64,000 bases of DNA from an uncultured Phascolarctobacterium sp. (GCA_949288065.1 CASEIL010000006.1:10396-74395); one strand, 5' to 3'. Positions 24,343-33,323 are shown, counted from the stretch's first letter. Translations and numbers: made by a program. The notes: generated from the letters alone by a model not told the origin.

Positions 24343-25821
24343 TCATTTCAACTTATCACACAACGGTAAAATTTCTTCTAATTTAGCAACAATACGTTTT
24401 TGTTCAGTAAGCGGCGGCAATGGAATAATTAATTCTTGAATTCGTTTTATTGCTAATTTAGGTTGTCCTACTTTAGTTGTAACATCAGTAATTTGCGATT
24501 GTATAATATTTGATTTTAAGCAATTTATAAACCAATCTTGATTAATAATCCAAAAAACTATTCTATCAGCATTTTCAGTTAAATTTGCCCCATCAAGTTT
24601 TTTAGGTATTCGTCCAACTCTTCCAATAGTTCCTGCTACTGTAATATAAATATCTTCTTTGCGAATTATATACCTATTAATACTTGGGTAAATATCTTTT
24701 GGTACATACATTAGATTATCTACCGAAACACTATCATCTTTCATATCTGACACACGAATATAAATATGTCCTGTATTTTCAGATGTTAGTTTCCGTCCAG
24801 CAGGTATTCTCTTTCCGCCTAAAACAGAAGCTACTTCCCCCAACCTCACCCATTTCCAACTCTGTGGTATTTCAAACGGCTTTTCGTCGTCGGTAATTGC
24901 AGGCAGGGGTTTTTCTTTTTTTATTTTGCCTGCTTTAATGAGTTTTTGTTTTTCGGCCTGTATCTCTTTATAAAGTTCTTCGGCAGTGCCTTCTTCTGCG
25001 CGCTGCGGCACAAGCCTGCCTTGTATGGCAAGCTGCAAAACAGATTTTTGCAAGTCGCCGGGGAAACGTTTATTAAGCTGCTGCAATTCGTTATAGGCTT
25101 TTTCGTAGCGTTCAACGTAAGGCAGCAGTTCTTCTATTTTAGCAACAATGCGTTTTTGTTCGGCAAGTGGAGGAAGTGGAAAAATGCAATTTTTTAAATA
25201 ATCTTTATGTATTCTTTGTTGTCCAGCAGTACCTGTAAAAGATTTAACGCCATTACGAATAAAATAATCTGACTTAACAAACCATAATATAAATTTCCGC
25301 AATATCAAATTTTCAATTACTCGTATAACACTAAGTTCAGTAGTTCCTGCTCCATAACCATTTTCTAAATTAGTAAATACAACAGATTTTTTATTTTGAA
25401 AACAAGGTGTAATCTTTGCTACACCAATATCACCATTAGCAAAATGTGTAAATCCTCTTTTTATGTCTATCCAGCGTCTAATTTCTGACGAATGGCTATT
25501 TGTATATCCCTCAGAAATCAAAGTCATTGGAATAAATGATGTTTTTAAATTGTCATCCAAGTTATTTTTTGGATTTAAAGCAGTAACATCTCCCAACCTC
25601 ACCCACTTCCAACTTTGTGGGATTTCAAACGACTTTTCACCATCGGTAATTTCCGGCAGTGGCTTTTCTTTTTTTATTTTACCTGCTTTAATGAGTTTTT
25701 GTTTTTCGGCCTGTATCTCTTTGTAAAGTTCTTCGGCAGTGCCTTCTTCCGCGCGCTGCGACAGAAGCCTGCCCTGTATGGCAAGCTGCAAAATGCTGTT
25801 TTTTAGTTCCTGCGGCGTCAT
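24343..25821 (-). CDS. hsdS: Type I restriction-modification specificity subunit
   Basis: 492 residues with the two-fold design of HsdS: each half has a conserved helix region (QLAIQGRL...AEEGTAEELYKEIQAEKQKLIKAGKIKKEKPLP), then IPQSWKWVRLG and a variable target-recognition domain, ending with PPLAEQKRIVAKIEELLP or PPLTEQKRIVAKLEEILP. The subunit chooses the bipartite DNA target for both methylation and cleavage. Its ATG overlaps the hsdM stop (ATGA). The two conserved regions are nearly identical in DNA (25592-25806 and 24839-25051), which offers a route to domain exchange by recombination. No second hsdS copy or recombinase is in the window. Confidence 0.95.
   Translation of the reverse strand: MTPQELKNSILQLAIQGRLLSQRAEEGTAEELYKEIQAEKQKLIKAGKIKKEKPLPEITDGEKSFEIPQSWKWVRLGDVTALNPKNNLDDNLKTSFIPMTLISEGYTNSHSSEIRRWIDIKRGFTHFANGDIGVAKITPCFQNKKSVVFTNLENGYGAGTTELSVIRVIENLILRKFILWFVKSDYFIRNGVKSFTGTAGQQRIHKDYLKNCIFPLPPLAEQKRIVAKIEELLPYVERYEKAYNELQQLNKRFPGDLQKSVLQLAIQGRLVPQRAEEGTAEELYKEIQAEKQKLIKAGKIKKEKPLPAITDDEKPFEIPQSWKWVRLGEVASVLGGKRIPAGRKLTSENTGHIYIRVSDMKDDSVSVDNLMYVPKDIYPSINRYIIRKEDIYITVAGTIGRVGRIPKKLDGANLTENADRIVFWIINQDWFINCLKSNIIQSQITDVTTKVGQPKLAIKRIQELIIPLPPLTEQKRIVAKLEEILPLCDKLK
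24839..25051. repeat. Intragenic direct repeat of hsdS, copy 2
   Basis: About 210 bases closely similar (by eye well over 80% identical) to 25592-25806 in the same orientation. It encodes the central conserved region and the start of the second recognition domain. Confidence 0.85.
25592..25806. repeat. Intragenic direct repeat of hsdS, copy 1
   Basis: Encodes residues about 5-76 of HsdS; partner copy at 24839-25051. Shared stretches include the segment for EELYKEIQAEKQKLIKAGKI. Confidence 0.85.
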
Positions 25822-27296
25822 TTTTCTGCCCCCTGCAAAAGCACGGTTATATCTGCCAGCACGCGGTCTATTTCAGCGTTCAGCGATGCGCGCTGCTCCT
25901 GATAGCGCTGGATTAAGTCCATCGGGTCGAGTATTTCTTCTTCTTCGTGCGGGTAGCCGCATAAATCAAGGTTATAGCCAAAGTCTTCGGCAAGCTGTTT
26001 AGCTGTATATTTTTTAGCTTTGTCAAAGCCATCTTCCGTTATTTCGGTGCGGTTATACCACCAATTTATTACCGGGGCAAAATGCTCTATCTTCATAGGT
26101 TTTGTTTTGCTAAAATGCTTGTAGCCTTCAGGCATATCAAGGCGGTAAAACCATGTTTCTTCGGTTGGGTGGGTATTATCAAAAAACAAAATATTAGTGG
26201 TTATGCTTGTATAGGGCGCAAAAACACTGCCCGGCATACGGATTACGGTATGCAGGTTAAATTCATCAAGCACTTTCTTTTTTATGTTAACTTTGGCGTT
26301 ATCCGTACCGAACAAAAATCCGTCCGGCAAAATTACAGCCGCCCTGCCATCCCGCTTTAGGCGGTACATAATAACGGACATAAATAAGTCTGCCGTTTCA
26401 CTGCTTGCCAAATCAGCCGGAAAGTGGCTTTTAACATCGCTTTTTTCATTGCCGCCATAGGGCGGATTCATCAGCACCACATCAAAAGCATCGTCTTCGG
26501 TATAATCAAGCACATCGCGCAGCAGGCTGTTATCGTGGTAAACCTGCGGGTTGTCAACATCATGCAAAAGCAGGTTGGTTATGCAAAGCATGTAGGGGAA
26601 CTGCTTTTTCTCAATGCCGTAAATGGAATTGCCGTATGCTTCGTTGTCGTCGGTTGTTCTAACCTGCTTTTTCAGTTCTTTAAGCCAGCTTGTTAAAAAA
26701 CCGCCGGTGCCGCAGGCAAAGTCCGCCATTTTTTCACCAATTTGCGGTTTAATCATCTGCGCCATAAAATCGGTAACGGCACGCGGGGTGTAAAATTCGC
26801 CGGAGGAACCTGCGCTTTGCAGCTCTTTTAAAATAGTTTCGTAAATTTCGCCAAAGGCATGAATTTCATCATAATCGCTAAGGTCAAGCTCATCAATTAC
26901 GTTAATAACCTGCCGCAAAAGCACGCCATCTTTCATGTAGTTATTGGCGTCGGCAAAGGTAGTTTGCACAATGGCTTTTTTAATGGGCGTATCTTTATTA
27001 ATTTCCAGCTTTTTCAACGTGGGAAACAAAGTGTTGTTCACAAAGTTTAACAACTCATCGCCTGTCATGGCTTTGCCGGATTTATCATCGGCTGCCCAGT
27101 TTGCCCAACGGCAGTTTTCGGGTATGATGGATTTATAGTTATCGTCGTCAAATTCCCAATCCTGCTCTTTAGCATCGTATACTTTTAAAAATAAAAGCCA
27201 GGTAATTTGCTCAATACGTTGGGCGTCGCCGTTAATGCCGGCATCGTTGCGCATAATATCGCGCAGCCTTTTAACAAATCCGGTTAAATTACTCAT
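25818..27296 (-). CDS. hsdM: Type I restriction-modification DNA N6-adenine methyltransferase
   Basis: 492 residues. It has the N-terminal HsdM helical domain (LRDIMRNDAGINGDAQRIEQITWLLFLKVYDAKE), the S-adenosylmethionine motif ADFACGTGGFL and the catalytic VVLMNPPYGG (NPPY). A typical bridging segment is SAGSSGEFYTPRAVTDFMAQMI. With HsdS it forms the M2S1 methylase that marks adenines on both strands. Its stop overlaps hsdS by ATGA, and its start lies three bases after the hsdR stop. Confidence 0.96.
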   Translation of the reverse strand: MSNLTGFVKRLRDIMRNDAGINGDAQRIEQITWLLFLKVYDAKEQDWEFDDDNYKSIIPENCRWANWAADDKSGKAMTGDELLNFVNNTLFPTLKKLEINKDTPIKKAIVQTTFADANNYMKDGVLLRQVINVIDELDLSDYDEIHAFGEIYETILKELQSAGSSGEFYTPRAVTDFMAQMIKPQIGEKMADFACGTGGFLTSWLKELKKQVRTTDDNEAYGNSIYGIEKKQFPYMLCITNLLLHDVDNPQVYHDNSLLRDVLDYTEDDAFDVVLMNPPYGGNEKSDVKSHFPADLASSETADLFMSVIMYRLKRDGRAAVILPDGFLFGTDNAKVNIKKKVLDEFNLHTVIRMPGSVFAPYTSITTNILFFDNTHPTEETWFYRLDMPEGYKHFSKTKPMKIEHFAPVINWWYNRTEITEDGFDKAKKYTAKQLAEDFGYNLDLCGYPHEEEEILDPMDLIQRYQEQRASLNAEIDRVLADITVLLQGAEK

Positions 27297-27299
27297 TTA

Positions 27300-29639
27300 T
27301 TATCCTACCTCGTCTGTGTAAATTTCGTTTTCAAGCTCCTGCACCGCCTGCAAATAGGCAGCTTTGCCGCCAAAAATTTCAACAATTTTGTTCGGTTTGC
27401 CATATTTTACAAACGGGTCAAGTTTTAAAATCTCTGTGCCTTCAATTTCTTTAATGCCGGTGTTCATGTATTTATCAAGCAGGGCGTTTAAAATATCGCG
27501 CGCCGCGCCGCTGTATTTGCTTAAAAAATCACGCTTTTTAACATTGTTGGCACGTTCTTTGCGGGTAAGCGGCTTTTTGTCAAATGCCAAATGGCAGATA
27601 AAATCAAAATTGTCAACATCGGCCATATTCTGCTCTGCCTTTAATTTTTCAAGGTCAATGCCTTTTTTATTCAGCATTTCGCTGATAGCTTCTTTTTTAT
27701 CCTGCGCGCTCCATTTGCGGATAAAATTATCCAGAGAAGCATATTCGCCGATGATGTTTTCTTTGGTGTAATCAACAATGCTTTCCTGCCGCAGCAGTTT
27801 GCCGTTGGCATCGTAAACCGATACCGTTTTATGGATTATTTCTACCTTGCAGCCGTCCGGGTTAATAATGGGTTTGGGCAAGTACGGCAGCGGCGGGTCT
27901 TTAATAATATGTCCACCTTCAGCTCCGCCGCCTTCCGGGTAAGCGACCGGTTTTTTAGGCGTAAAATTTTCATCAATTTCAACAGGACCATCCCAATCAG
28001 GGTCGGCAAACAGGCGCGTTACATTGCGGAAATCCATTACCACAAAATGTGTTTTGCCTTCTTTGGAGCGCAGGCGTGTGCCGCGGCCAATAATTTGTTT
28101 AAACTCCGTCATGCTGCCAATCATCTCATCAAGCACTATCAGCTTAGTCATTTTGCAATCAGCACCTGTGCTGAGCAGTTTGGATGTTGTGGCTATAACA
28201 GGATATTTGGCACTGACGGAAATAAAATAATCCAGCTTGCTTTTGCCGTATTCATCGCTGCCGGTAATGCGCACAACGTAATCCGCATGTTCTTTTGTTA
28301 TATCGCTGTTTAAGTTTACCAATGCCTGGCGCATACGTTCCGCAGCGTCCTCCGTTGGACAAAAAACAATGGTTTTTGCCATGCGGTCGGTACTTTTAAG
28401 GTAGTTGGTAATTTCGGCGGCAACCTGCATAATGCGGTCTTCGATAATAATGTTGTAATCATAATCGCTGTTATTATAAATCCGGTCTTCAATTTCGTTA
28501 CCGTAAATATCCTTTTGCCCTTTATAAGGGCGCCAGCCATCGCCAATGTTGGTAGTTATGTTAATAACTTTAAATGGCGCAAGGAAGCCATCTTCAATGC
28601 CTTCTTTTAAGCTGTATGTATAAACCGGCTCACCAAAATAGCTAAGGTTGCTAACGTACTTTGTTTCCTTCGGCGTTGCCGTCATGCCAATCTGCGTGGC
28701 AGAGCTAAAATATTCCAAAATTTTGCGCCACCGGCTTTCTTCTTTAGCAGAGCCGCGGTGGCATTCATCGACGATAATTAAGTCGAAAAAGTCCGGCACA
28801 AAAAGTTTGCGGAAATGTTCTTCATCATTATCGCCCACTAATTGCTGATACAGCGAAAAATATACCTGATGTGATGTAATGGTCGTTTTATCATCTTTAG
28901 CAACATTTATTTTATGAATTACGTTTTTCAGCGGCGCAAAATCCTGCTGAATAGACTGGTCTACAAGTATGTTGCGGTCAGCAAGGTATAAAATTTTTCG
29001 TTTTAATTTGCTTTGCAGCAAGCGGTAAACTATCTGAAACGCCGTATACGTTTTGCCGGTGCCGGTTGCCATTACAAGCAAAATGCGGTTTTGCCCTTTC
29101 GCAATAGCATCAAGTGTGCGGTTAACGGCAATGCGCTGATAGTAGCGCGGCGGATATGTTGTTTGGCTGCTGTAATAAGGCTGTTCTATTATTTTTTCCT
29201 GTTCGGCATTTATGTTAAGCCCCTGTTTATAGCGGGCAATAAGCTCTGCCCTGCTGAGAAACTCATTTAAAGCAAAGGTGCGTTCTTTGCCTGTTATAAA
29301 ATCATGCTCGGCAAAACCATCGCCATTAGAACTGTACGCAAAGGGCACATCAAGCATTTGGGCATACTCCATCGCCTGCTGCAAACCGTGACTGATGCTG
29401 TGCTTATTATCTTTGGCTTCCACAACGGCAATAGGGTTGTTGGCGTTAATGTATAAAAGGTAGTCAGCTCGCTTGGCAGGGCCGCGGTTAACAATGTTGC
29501 CTTTTAAATTATACTGCCCGTCTGTAATCTGCGTTTCCATGGTAATGCTTTCCACATTCCATTTAGCCGTTATAGCCGGAGTTATATAACGCAGTTTGAT
29601 GTCTTCTTCTGTCATATCTTTTTTAGAAAAGGGATTCAT
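27300..29639 (-). CDS. hsdR: Type I restriction enzyme endonuclease/translocase subunit
   Basis: 779 residues, of the shorter EcoEI-like form. N-terminal PD-(D/E)xK nuclease region: RADYLLYINANNPIAVVEAKDN. Then a superfamily 2 translocase: VMATGTGKTYTAFQIVYRLL (Walker A), FDLIIVDECHRGSAKEESRW (DECH), MTATPKET, LSTGADCKMTKLIVLD and IIGRGTRLR (motif VI). The C-terminal helical region is that of the EcoEI R protein type. It is the first gene of the hsdR-hsdM-hsdS-trlF operon, with strong ribosome site AAAGGAGGG before ATG 29639. All key motifs are intact, so restriction should be active. Confidence 0.95.
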   Translation of the reverse strand: MNPFSKKDMTEEDIKLRYITPAITAKWNVESITMETQITDGQYNLKGNIVNRGPAKRADYLLYINANNPIAVVEAKDNKHSISHGLQQAMEYAQMLDVPFAYSSNGDGFAEHDFITGKERTFALNEFLSRAELIARYKQGLNINAEQEKIIEQPYYSSQTTYPPRYYQRIAVNRTLDAIAKGQNRILLVMATGTGKTYTAFQIVYRLLQSKLKRKILYLADRNILVDQSIQQDFAPLKNVIHKINVAKDDKTTITSHQVYFSLYQQLVGDNDEEHFRKLFVPDFFDLIIVDECHRGSAKEESRWRKILEYFSSATQIGMTATPKETKYVSNLSYFGEPVYTYSLKEGIEDGFLAPFKVINITTNIGDGWRPYKGQKDIYGNEIEDRIYNNSDYDYNIIIEDRIMQVAAEITNYLKSTDRMAKTIVFCPTEDAAERMRQALVNLNSDITKEHADYVVRITGSDEYGKSKLDYFISVSAKYPVIATTSKLLSTGADCKMTKLIVLDEMIGSMTEFKQIIGRGTRLRSKEGKTHFVVMDFRNVTRLFADPDWDGPVEIDENFTPKKPVAYPEGGGAEGGHIIKDPPLPYLPKPIINPDGCKVEIIHKTVSVYDANGKLLRQESIVDYTKENIIGEYASLDNFIRKWSAQDKKEAISEMLNKKGIDLEKLKAEQNMADVDNFDFICHLAFDKKPLTRKERANNVKKRDFLSKYSGAARDILNALLDKYMNTGIKEIEGTEILKLDPFVKYGKPNKIVEIFGGKAAYLQAVQELENEIYTDEVG

Positions 29640-29701
29640 ATAGTTTCCCTCCTTTGCGCATATTTTAGATAATTGCCTGTAAAAATTTTTGTCTTATTAT
29701 A

Positions 29702-29730
29702 ATTATAGCATAAAGCATGTTTATTATAAA
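29702..29730 (-). promoter_or_regulatory. Candidate promoter of the hsdR operon
   Basis: On the minus strand TATAAT (complement of 29702-29707), 17-base spacer, TTTATA (complement of 29725-29730). The AT-rich context makes chance matches likely. Confidence 0.35.
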
Positions 29731-29773
29731 TTGATTTATTCAAAGCATTTAATTACATAAAATTTGCCTTTTA

Positions 29774-29813
29774 ATACTGAATATGATACTATAATAATAT
29801 CAAATACAGTATC
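29774..29813. promoter_or_regulatory. Candidate HicB operator around the hicA promoter
   Basis: GATACT (29785-29790) and AGTATC (29808-29813) form an inverted repeat, and a further pair ATACTG (29774-29779) / CAGTAT (29807-29812) overlaps it. A TATAAT at 29790-29795 lies inside the dyad. HicB-type antitoxins repress their own operon from such sites. Confidence 0.5.
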
Positions 29814-29834
29814 GTTTTGAAAGGAGTCATGCCC

Positions 29835-30071
29835 GTGGGGCAAATTGAAAAACGCTTAAGAACATTATCAGAAGGTAAAGATTTACCGTGGACTAAAGTT
29901 GTAACCTTGCTTGAACACTATGGTGCCAACGTGCAAACACCTAACAGTGGCAGCCATTTTAAAGTTTTTATGAAAGGCAAACCGCCTTTAATTATACCGG
30001 TGCACAACGGCAGAATTAAAAAAGTTTATGCCGCCAAAATTGCCGAATATTTAAGCGAGTTTATTAATTAA
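29835..30071 (+). CDS. hicA: HicA-type mRNA interferase toxin
   Basis: 78 residues from the GTG at 29835. The double-stranded-RNA-binding-like fold of HicA is recognisable: IEKRLRTL, WTKVVTLLEHYGANVQTP, then NSGSHFKVF with the catalytic His, and IIPVHNGRIKKVYAAKIAEYL. HicA cleaves mRNA until bound by HicB. GTG 29835 is preferred because AAAGGAG (29820-29826) is eight bases upstream; the ATG at 29829 would leave only two bases. It is divergent from hsdR, placing a toxin pair at the edge of the defence island. Confidence 0.85.
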   Translation: MGQIEKRLRTLSEGKDLPWTKVVTLLEHYGANVQTPNSGSHFKVFMKGKPPLIIPVHNGRIKKVYAAKIAEYLSEFIN

Positions 30072-30091
30072 ACAAAATAAGGGGTGATAAA

Positions 30092-30490
30092 ATGAAAAAT
30101 ATTACCGAAAAATTAAATTACTATATGGGATTAAACTACCCTTCGCAGATAACGAAGATTGACGATGCGGACGGCGGCGGCTTTTTGATTGAAGTGCCGC
30201 TGTTAAAAGGCTGCATGAGCGACGGCGAAACGGTTGCTGAAGCGTACACAAACCTTGAAGAAGCGAAAAAAGAATGGTTTACCTATATGCTGGAAAATAA
30301 TTTGGAAATCCCAGAACCTGCTGCCGCCAACGCATACAGCGGCAAATTTGTAGTAAGGATACCCAAAACCTTGCACAAAATTATAACAGAACAATCAAAA
30401 AGAGAAGGCTTAAGCCTTAACCAGTATGTAGCCAACGTCCTTGCTTTTGCCGCAGGGCAGCGCGCTGCGTTAACCGCTAAAAAGAATTAA
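30092..30490 (+). CDS. hicB: HicB-type antitoxin
   Basis: 132 residues. The N-terminal partial RNase-H-like HicB domain is clear (DDADGGGFLIEVPLLKGCMSDGETVAEAYTNLEEAKKEWF), followed by a C-terminal ribbon-helix-helix DNA-binding part (GKFVVRIPKTLHKIITEQSKREGLSLNQYVANVLAFAAG). It should neutralise HicA and repress the pair. It lies 20 bases after hicA with ribosome site AAGGGGTGAT. GC content rises toward its end, marking the right edge of the AT-rich island. Confidence 0.88.
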   Translation: MKNITEKLNYYMGLNYPSQITKIDDADGGGFLIEVPLLKGCMSDGETVAEAYTNLEEAKKEWFTYMLENNLEIPEPAAANAYSGKFVVRIPKTLHKIITEQSKREGLSLNQYVANVLAFAAGQRAALTAKKN

Positions 30491-30629
30491 ATACATATCC
30501 ATTACCAAAGCCACAAGCCCAGCCTGCGGCTTTTTCGCACTCACCCGCCGTTTGAAAATTGCGCCGCTTTCGCCCGCACGGTTATTTACGCGGAGGCTGA
30601 TTTATTTTACAATAACAGCAGGTAATATC

Positions 30630-31445
30630 ATGCAGAATATTTTTGGGCAAAATTTACTAAACCGCCGCAAAGCCCTGGGGCTGACGCAGGAGCAGCTGGC
30701 GGCAAAATTAAAGGTTAGCTTTCAGGCGGTGAGCAAATGGGAGCGCGGCGAAACACTGCCGGACATTAAGCTGCTGCCCGTGCTTGCGGCGCAGCTGGGC
30801 ACCTCTGCCGACAGCCTGTTAGGTTACGAAGGAGCAGCGCCTGCCACGGTTTACGAAGAGCGCTACCGCACGCAAGGCTTGTACTGGGGCGGCGAACCGA
30901 ACGAAATGTGCTACGATATTTTAAGGCTGCTGCCGCCGACACGCCCGCTAAAAGTGCTGGACATTGGCTGCGGCGAGGGTAAGGATATGCTGTTTTTAGC
31001 GCGCTGCGGTTATATAACCTGCGGGTTCGACATCGCCGCGAGCGGCATAGCCAAAGCCAGAAGCCTTGCCGGGCAGGCCGGGCTGAACGCCAAATTCTTC
31101 CGCGCCGATATGCTAAGCTATGCGCCAACAGAGGAGTTTGATATTTTGTTTGCCAGCGGCGTGCTGCACTACCTGCCGCCAAACAAACGCCGCAGCATTA
31201 TAGCGGCCTATCAAAATAAAATGCCGCGCGGCAGCCTGTGCGCGCTGAATGTTTTTGTTGATAAGCCGTTTATTAAAATGCCGCCGGACGAGGAAATTGA
31301 CGGCACCTACTGGCAAAGCGGCGAGCTGTTTACGCTGTTCAGCAAGTGGAAGTTTCACCGCTGCGAACAGGTAATTTTTAACTGCAACAGCAACGGCGTG
31401 CCGCACCAGCACTGCATGGATGTTTTAATAGCGCAAAAAATGTAA
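30630..31445 (+). CDS. Fusion of an Xre-type HTH domain and a TehB-like SAM methyltransferase
   Basis: 271 residues from ATG 30630. Residues 1-66 are an HTH_3 DNA-binding domain (FGQNLLNRRKALGLTQEQLAAKLKVSFQAVSKWERGETLPDIKLLPVLAAQLGTSADSLL). From about residue 95 a class I methyltransferase follows, with motif I VLDIGCGEGKDMLFLAR, GFDIAASGIAKAR and FDILFASGVLHYLPP. The methyltransferase half resembles TehB, which methylates tellurite or other small nucleophiles. A regulator that also carries a catalytic domain could sense its own substrate, but that is inference. Earlier in-frame start codons upstream of 30630 lack a ribosome site; here GCAGGTAAT precedes ATG weakly. Confidence 0.82.
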   Translation: MQNIFGQNLLNRRKALGLTQEQLAAKLKVSFQAVSKWERGETLPDIKLLPVLAAQLGTSADSLLGYEGAAPATVYEERYRTQGLYWGGEPNEMCYDILRLLPPTRPLKVLDIGCGEGKDMLFLARCGYITCGFDIAASGIAKARSLAGQAGLNAKFFRADMLSYAPTEEFDILFASGVLHYLPPNKRRSIIAAYQNKMPRGSLCALNVFVDKPFIKMPPDEEIDGTYWQSGELFTLFSKWKFHRCEQVIFNCNSNGVPHQHCMDVLIAQKM

Positions 31446-31448
31446 ACA

Positions 31449-31487
31449 AAAAGGACGGTAAGCTTTAAAAGCCTATCGTCCTTTGTT
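31449..31487. terminator. Terminator after the HTH-methyltransferase gene
   Basis: AAAAGGACG...GCTT/AAGC inner pairs...CGTCCTTTG with T-rich tail; works mainly on the plus strand, 4 bases after the stop. Confidence 0.7.
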
Positions 31488-31524
31488 TTATCTACGTGCA
31501 ATGCACCGCCTTACGGCGATTGCG

Positions 31525-32145
31525 TTAAGCATTTTCTTCCTCCGCCAGCATTGCCGATAGTTCTTCAATAATCTGCCGTAAAACTTTGGTTGTTTCTTCC
31601 CGCGGCAGGGCCTGCGCTTCGTCGAAGGTCATCTGCTGCAGCAGCGGCACATGGATAAAGCCAATTTTAACCGGCGTGTTATGGTAATGGTGCAGCGCTG
31701 TGTAAAAAATATCGTTGCACACATAGCCGCCGGTGCAGTAGCCCAAATGCACAGGGCAGCCCCTGCGGCGCAGCTTCGTTACCAAATTATGCACGGGCAC
31801 GGTGGCAAAATAGGCGGCAGGCGCGCCGGGCACAACCGTCTGCCCCCACGGTTTCGCGCCTTTATTATCCTCAATCAGCGCGTCGCGCAGGTTTACGGCA
31901 ACGGCGTCGATATGCACTTTTACGCTGCCGCTGTCCATGCCCGTCATTAAAATAACGTCCGGCTTTACGCGCTCCGCCTCTTCCAAAAGCAGCCGCCCGG
32001 CAGTGCCGTAAATATTAGGCAGGCGCAAACGGTAAATGGCAAAGCCGCCCATCACATCCGGCAGCGCCTGCACCGCCTCCCACGAAGGGTTAATATTATA
32101 ATGCGCAAACGGGTCGAAGCCCGTCAGCAAAAGCTTTTTCATCAT
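31525..32145 (-). CDS. pcp: Pyroglutamyl-peptidase I
   Basis: 206 residues. It removes N-terminal pyroglutamate from peptides. Family features: LLLTGFDPFAHYNINPSWEAV at the N-terminus, then the Glu-containing region MTGMDSGSVKVHIDAVAVN, the catalytic Cys in LGYCTGGYVCNDIFYTALHH, and the catalytic His in KIGFIHVPLLQQ. The ATG lies within the stop region of the upstream alcohol dehydrogenase gene (overlap), so the two are co-translated. A cytoplasmic cysteine peptidase with no signal peptide. Confidence 0.93.
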   Translation of the reverse strand: MMKKLLLTGFDPFAHYNINPSWEAVQALPDVMGGFAIYRLRLPNIYGTAGRLLLEEAERVKPDVILMTGMDSGSVKVHIDAVAVNLRDALIEDNKGAKPWGQTVVPGAPAAYFATVPVHNLVTKLRRRGCPVHLGYCTGGYVCNDIFYTALHHYHNTPVKIGFIHVPLLQQMTFDEAQALPREETTKVLRQIIEELSAMLAEEENA

Positions 32146-33323
32146 TTCGCCAGTTTGTAAATTGCTTCCATGTCGTTAATATCCAGCGCCTTAAAGCCGC
32201 CGATGGTGCGCGTGTTTTTAAAGCTGCATTTGTAGGCCAGCTCTTTAATCTGTTCGTCGGTCAGCTCAATGCCCATGTCGCTAATCTTCGTCGGCATATC
32301 AATGCTCTTAAAGAAGGCTTCCATGGCTTCAATGCCCTCAAGGGCGATTTTTTCTTCATCGCCCGCGGTGAAGGGAATGCCGAATACGTTAACGGCAAGC
32401 TGTGCAAAGCGGGCAGGATTGGTGGGCATTACATAGCGCGCCCAGCTGCCCCAAACTGCTGCCAGCCCTGCGCCGTGCGCGATATCAAACATGCCGCCCA
32501 GTTCGTGCTCCAGCTGGTGGCAGGCCCAGTCGCCCAGCGTGCGGTCGCCGGTAATATCGTTGTGCGATAACGTGCCGCTCCACATAATTTCGGCGCGCGC
32601 GTCGTAATCGGTTGGTTTTTTAAGCGCAATTTTTACGTTGCGCATTACGTTTTTAATTAAGGTTTCGGCAATGCCGTCCGTTAAATTAAGCTGCTTAACA
32701 TTGGGCTTTACAAAAAAGCGTTCCAGGCTGTGCACAATAATGTCGGTGCAGCCGCTTGCCGTCTGGTACGGCGGCAGGGTATAGGTCAGTTCCGGGTCCA
32801 TCACCGCAAATTTGCAGTAGGCATAGGGCGAATACGCGCCGCGTTTCAGCCAGCCGTCTTCGTTAGTGATAATGCTGGCGTTGCTCATTTCGCTACCGGC
32901 TGCGGCAATGGTCAGCACTGCCCCGATAGGGGTGCAGGCCGCAGGCGCTTTGCCGGTGTAGTAATCCCACACGTCGCCCTCATTCGTCAGGCCGTAGCCA
33001 ATCGCCTTGGCGCTGTCAATAACGCTGCCTCCGCCCACGGCGAGGATAAAATCAACGCCCTCTTTTTTGCCAAGCTCAATGCCCTCATAAACCTTGCTTA
33101 AACGCGGGTTCGGCACTACGCCGCCCAGCTCCACATAACTTACGCCCGCTGCGTCAAGCGCTTGGCAAATTCTATCAAGCAGGCCGCTTTTTTTAGCGCT
33201 GTGCCCGCCGTAATGGATGAGCACTTTTCTGGCGCCCTGTTCTTTGCACAGCTCGCCTACGCGCGCTTCGGTGCCGCGCCCAAAAATAACCTTCGTCGGT
33301 GCTAAATATTGAAACAGTTCCAT
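32142..33323 (-). CDS. Iron-containing alcohol dehydrogenase (BDH/YqhD-like)
   Basis: 393 residues. Typical of the NADPH-dependent butanol dehydrogenase group of Fe-type ADHs: PTKVIFGRGTEARVGELCKEQGARKVLIHYGGHSAKKSGLLD, GGVVPNPRLSKV, the nucleotide-binding ILAVGGGSVIDSAKAIGYG, and metal ligands in DIIVHSLERFF, CHQLEHELGGMFDIAHGAGLAA (His pairs). It reduces aldehydes during fermentation or detoxification. It is followed by pcp in a two-gene operon. AAGGAGC precedes ATG 33323. Confidence 0.93.
   Translation of the reverse strand: MELFQYLAPTKVIFGRGTEARVGELCKEQGARKVLIHYGGHSAKKSGLLDRICQALDAAGVSYVELGGVVPNPRLSKVYEGIELGKKEGVDFILAVGGGSVIDSAKAIGYGLTNEGDVWDYYTGKAPAACTPIGAVLTIAAAGSEMSNASIITNEDGWLKRGAYSPYAYCKFAVMDPELTYTLPPYQTASGCTDIIVHSLERFFVKPNVKQLNLTDGIAETLIKNVMRNVKIALKKPTDYDARAEIMWSGTLSHNDITGDRTLGDWACHQLEHELGGMFDIAHGAGLAAVWGSWARYVMPTNPARFAQLAVNVFGIPFTAGDEEKIALEGIEAMEAFFKSIDMPTKISDMGIELTDEQIKELAYKCSFKNTRTIGGFKALDINDMEAIYKLAK

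Noticed and set aside
24839-25806. hsdS repeats as a mobile element or duplicated gene.
   Set aside because: They code for the known internal symmetry of HsdS, and the reading frame is continuous across both.
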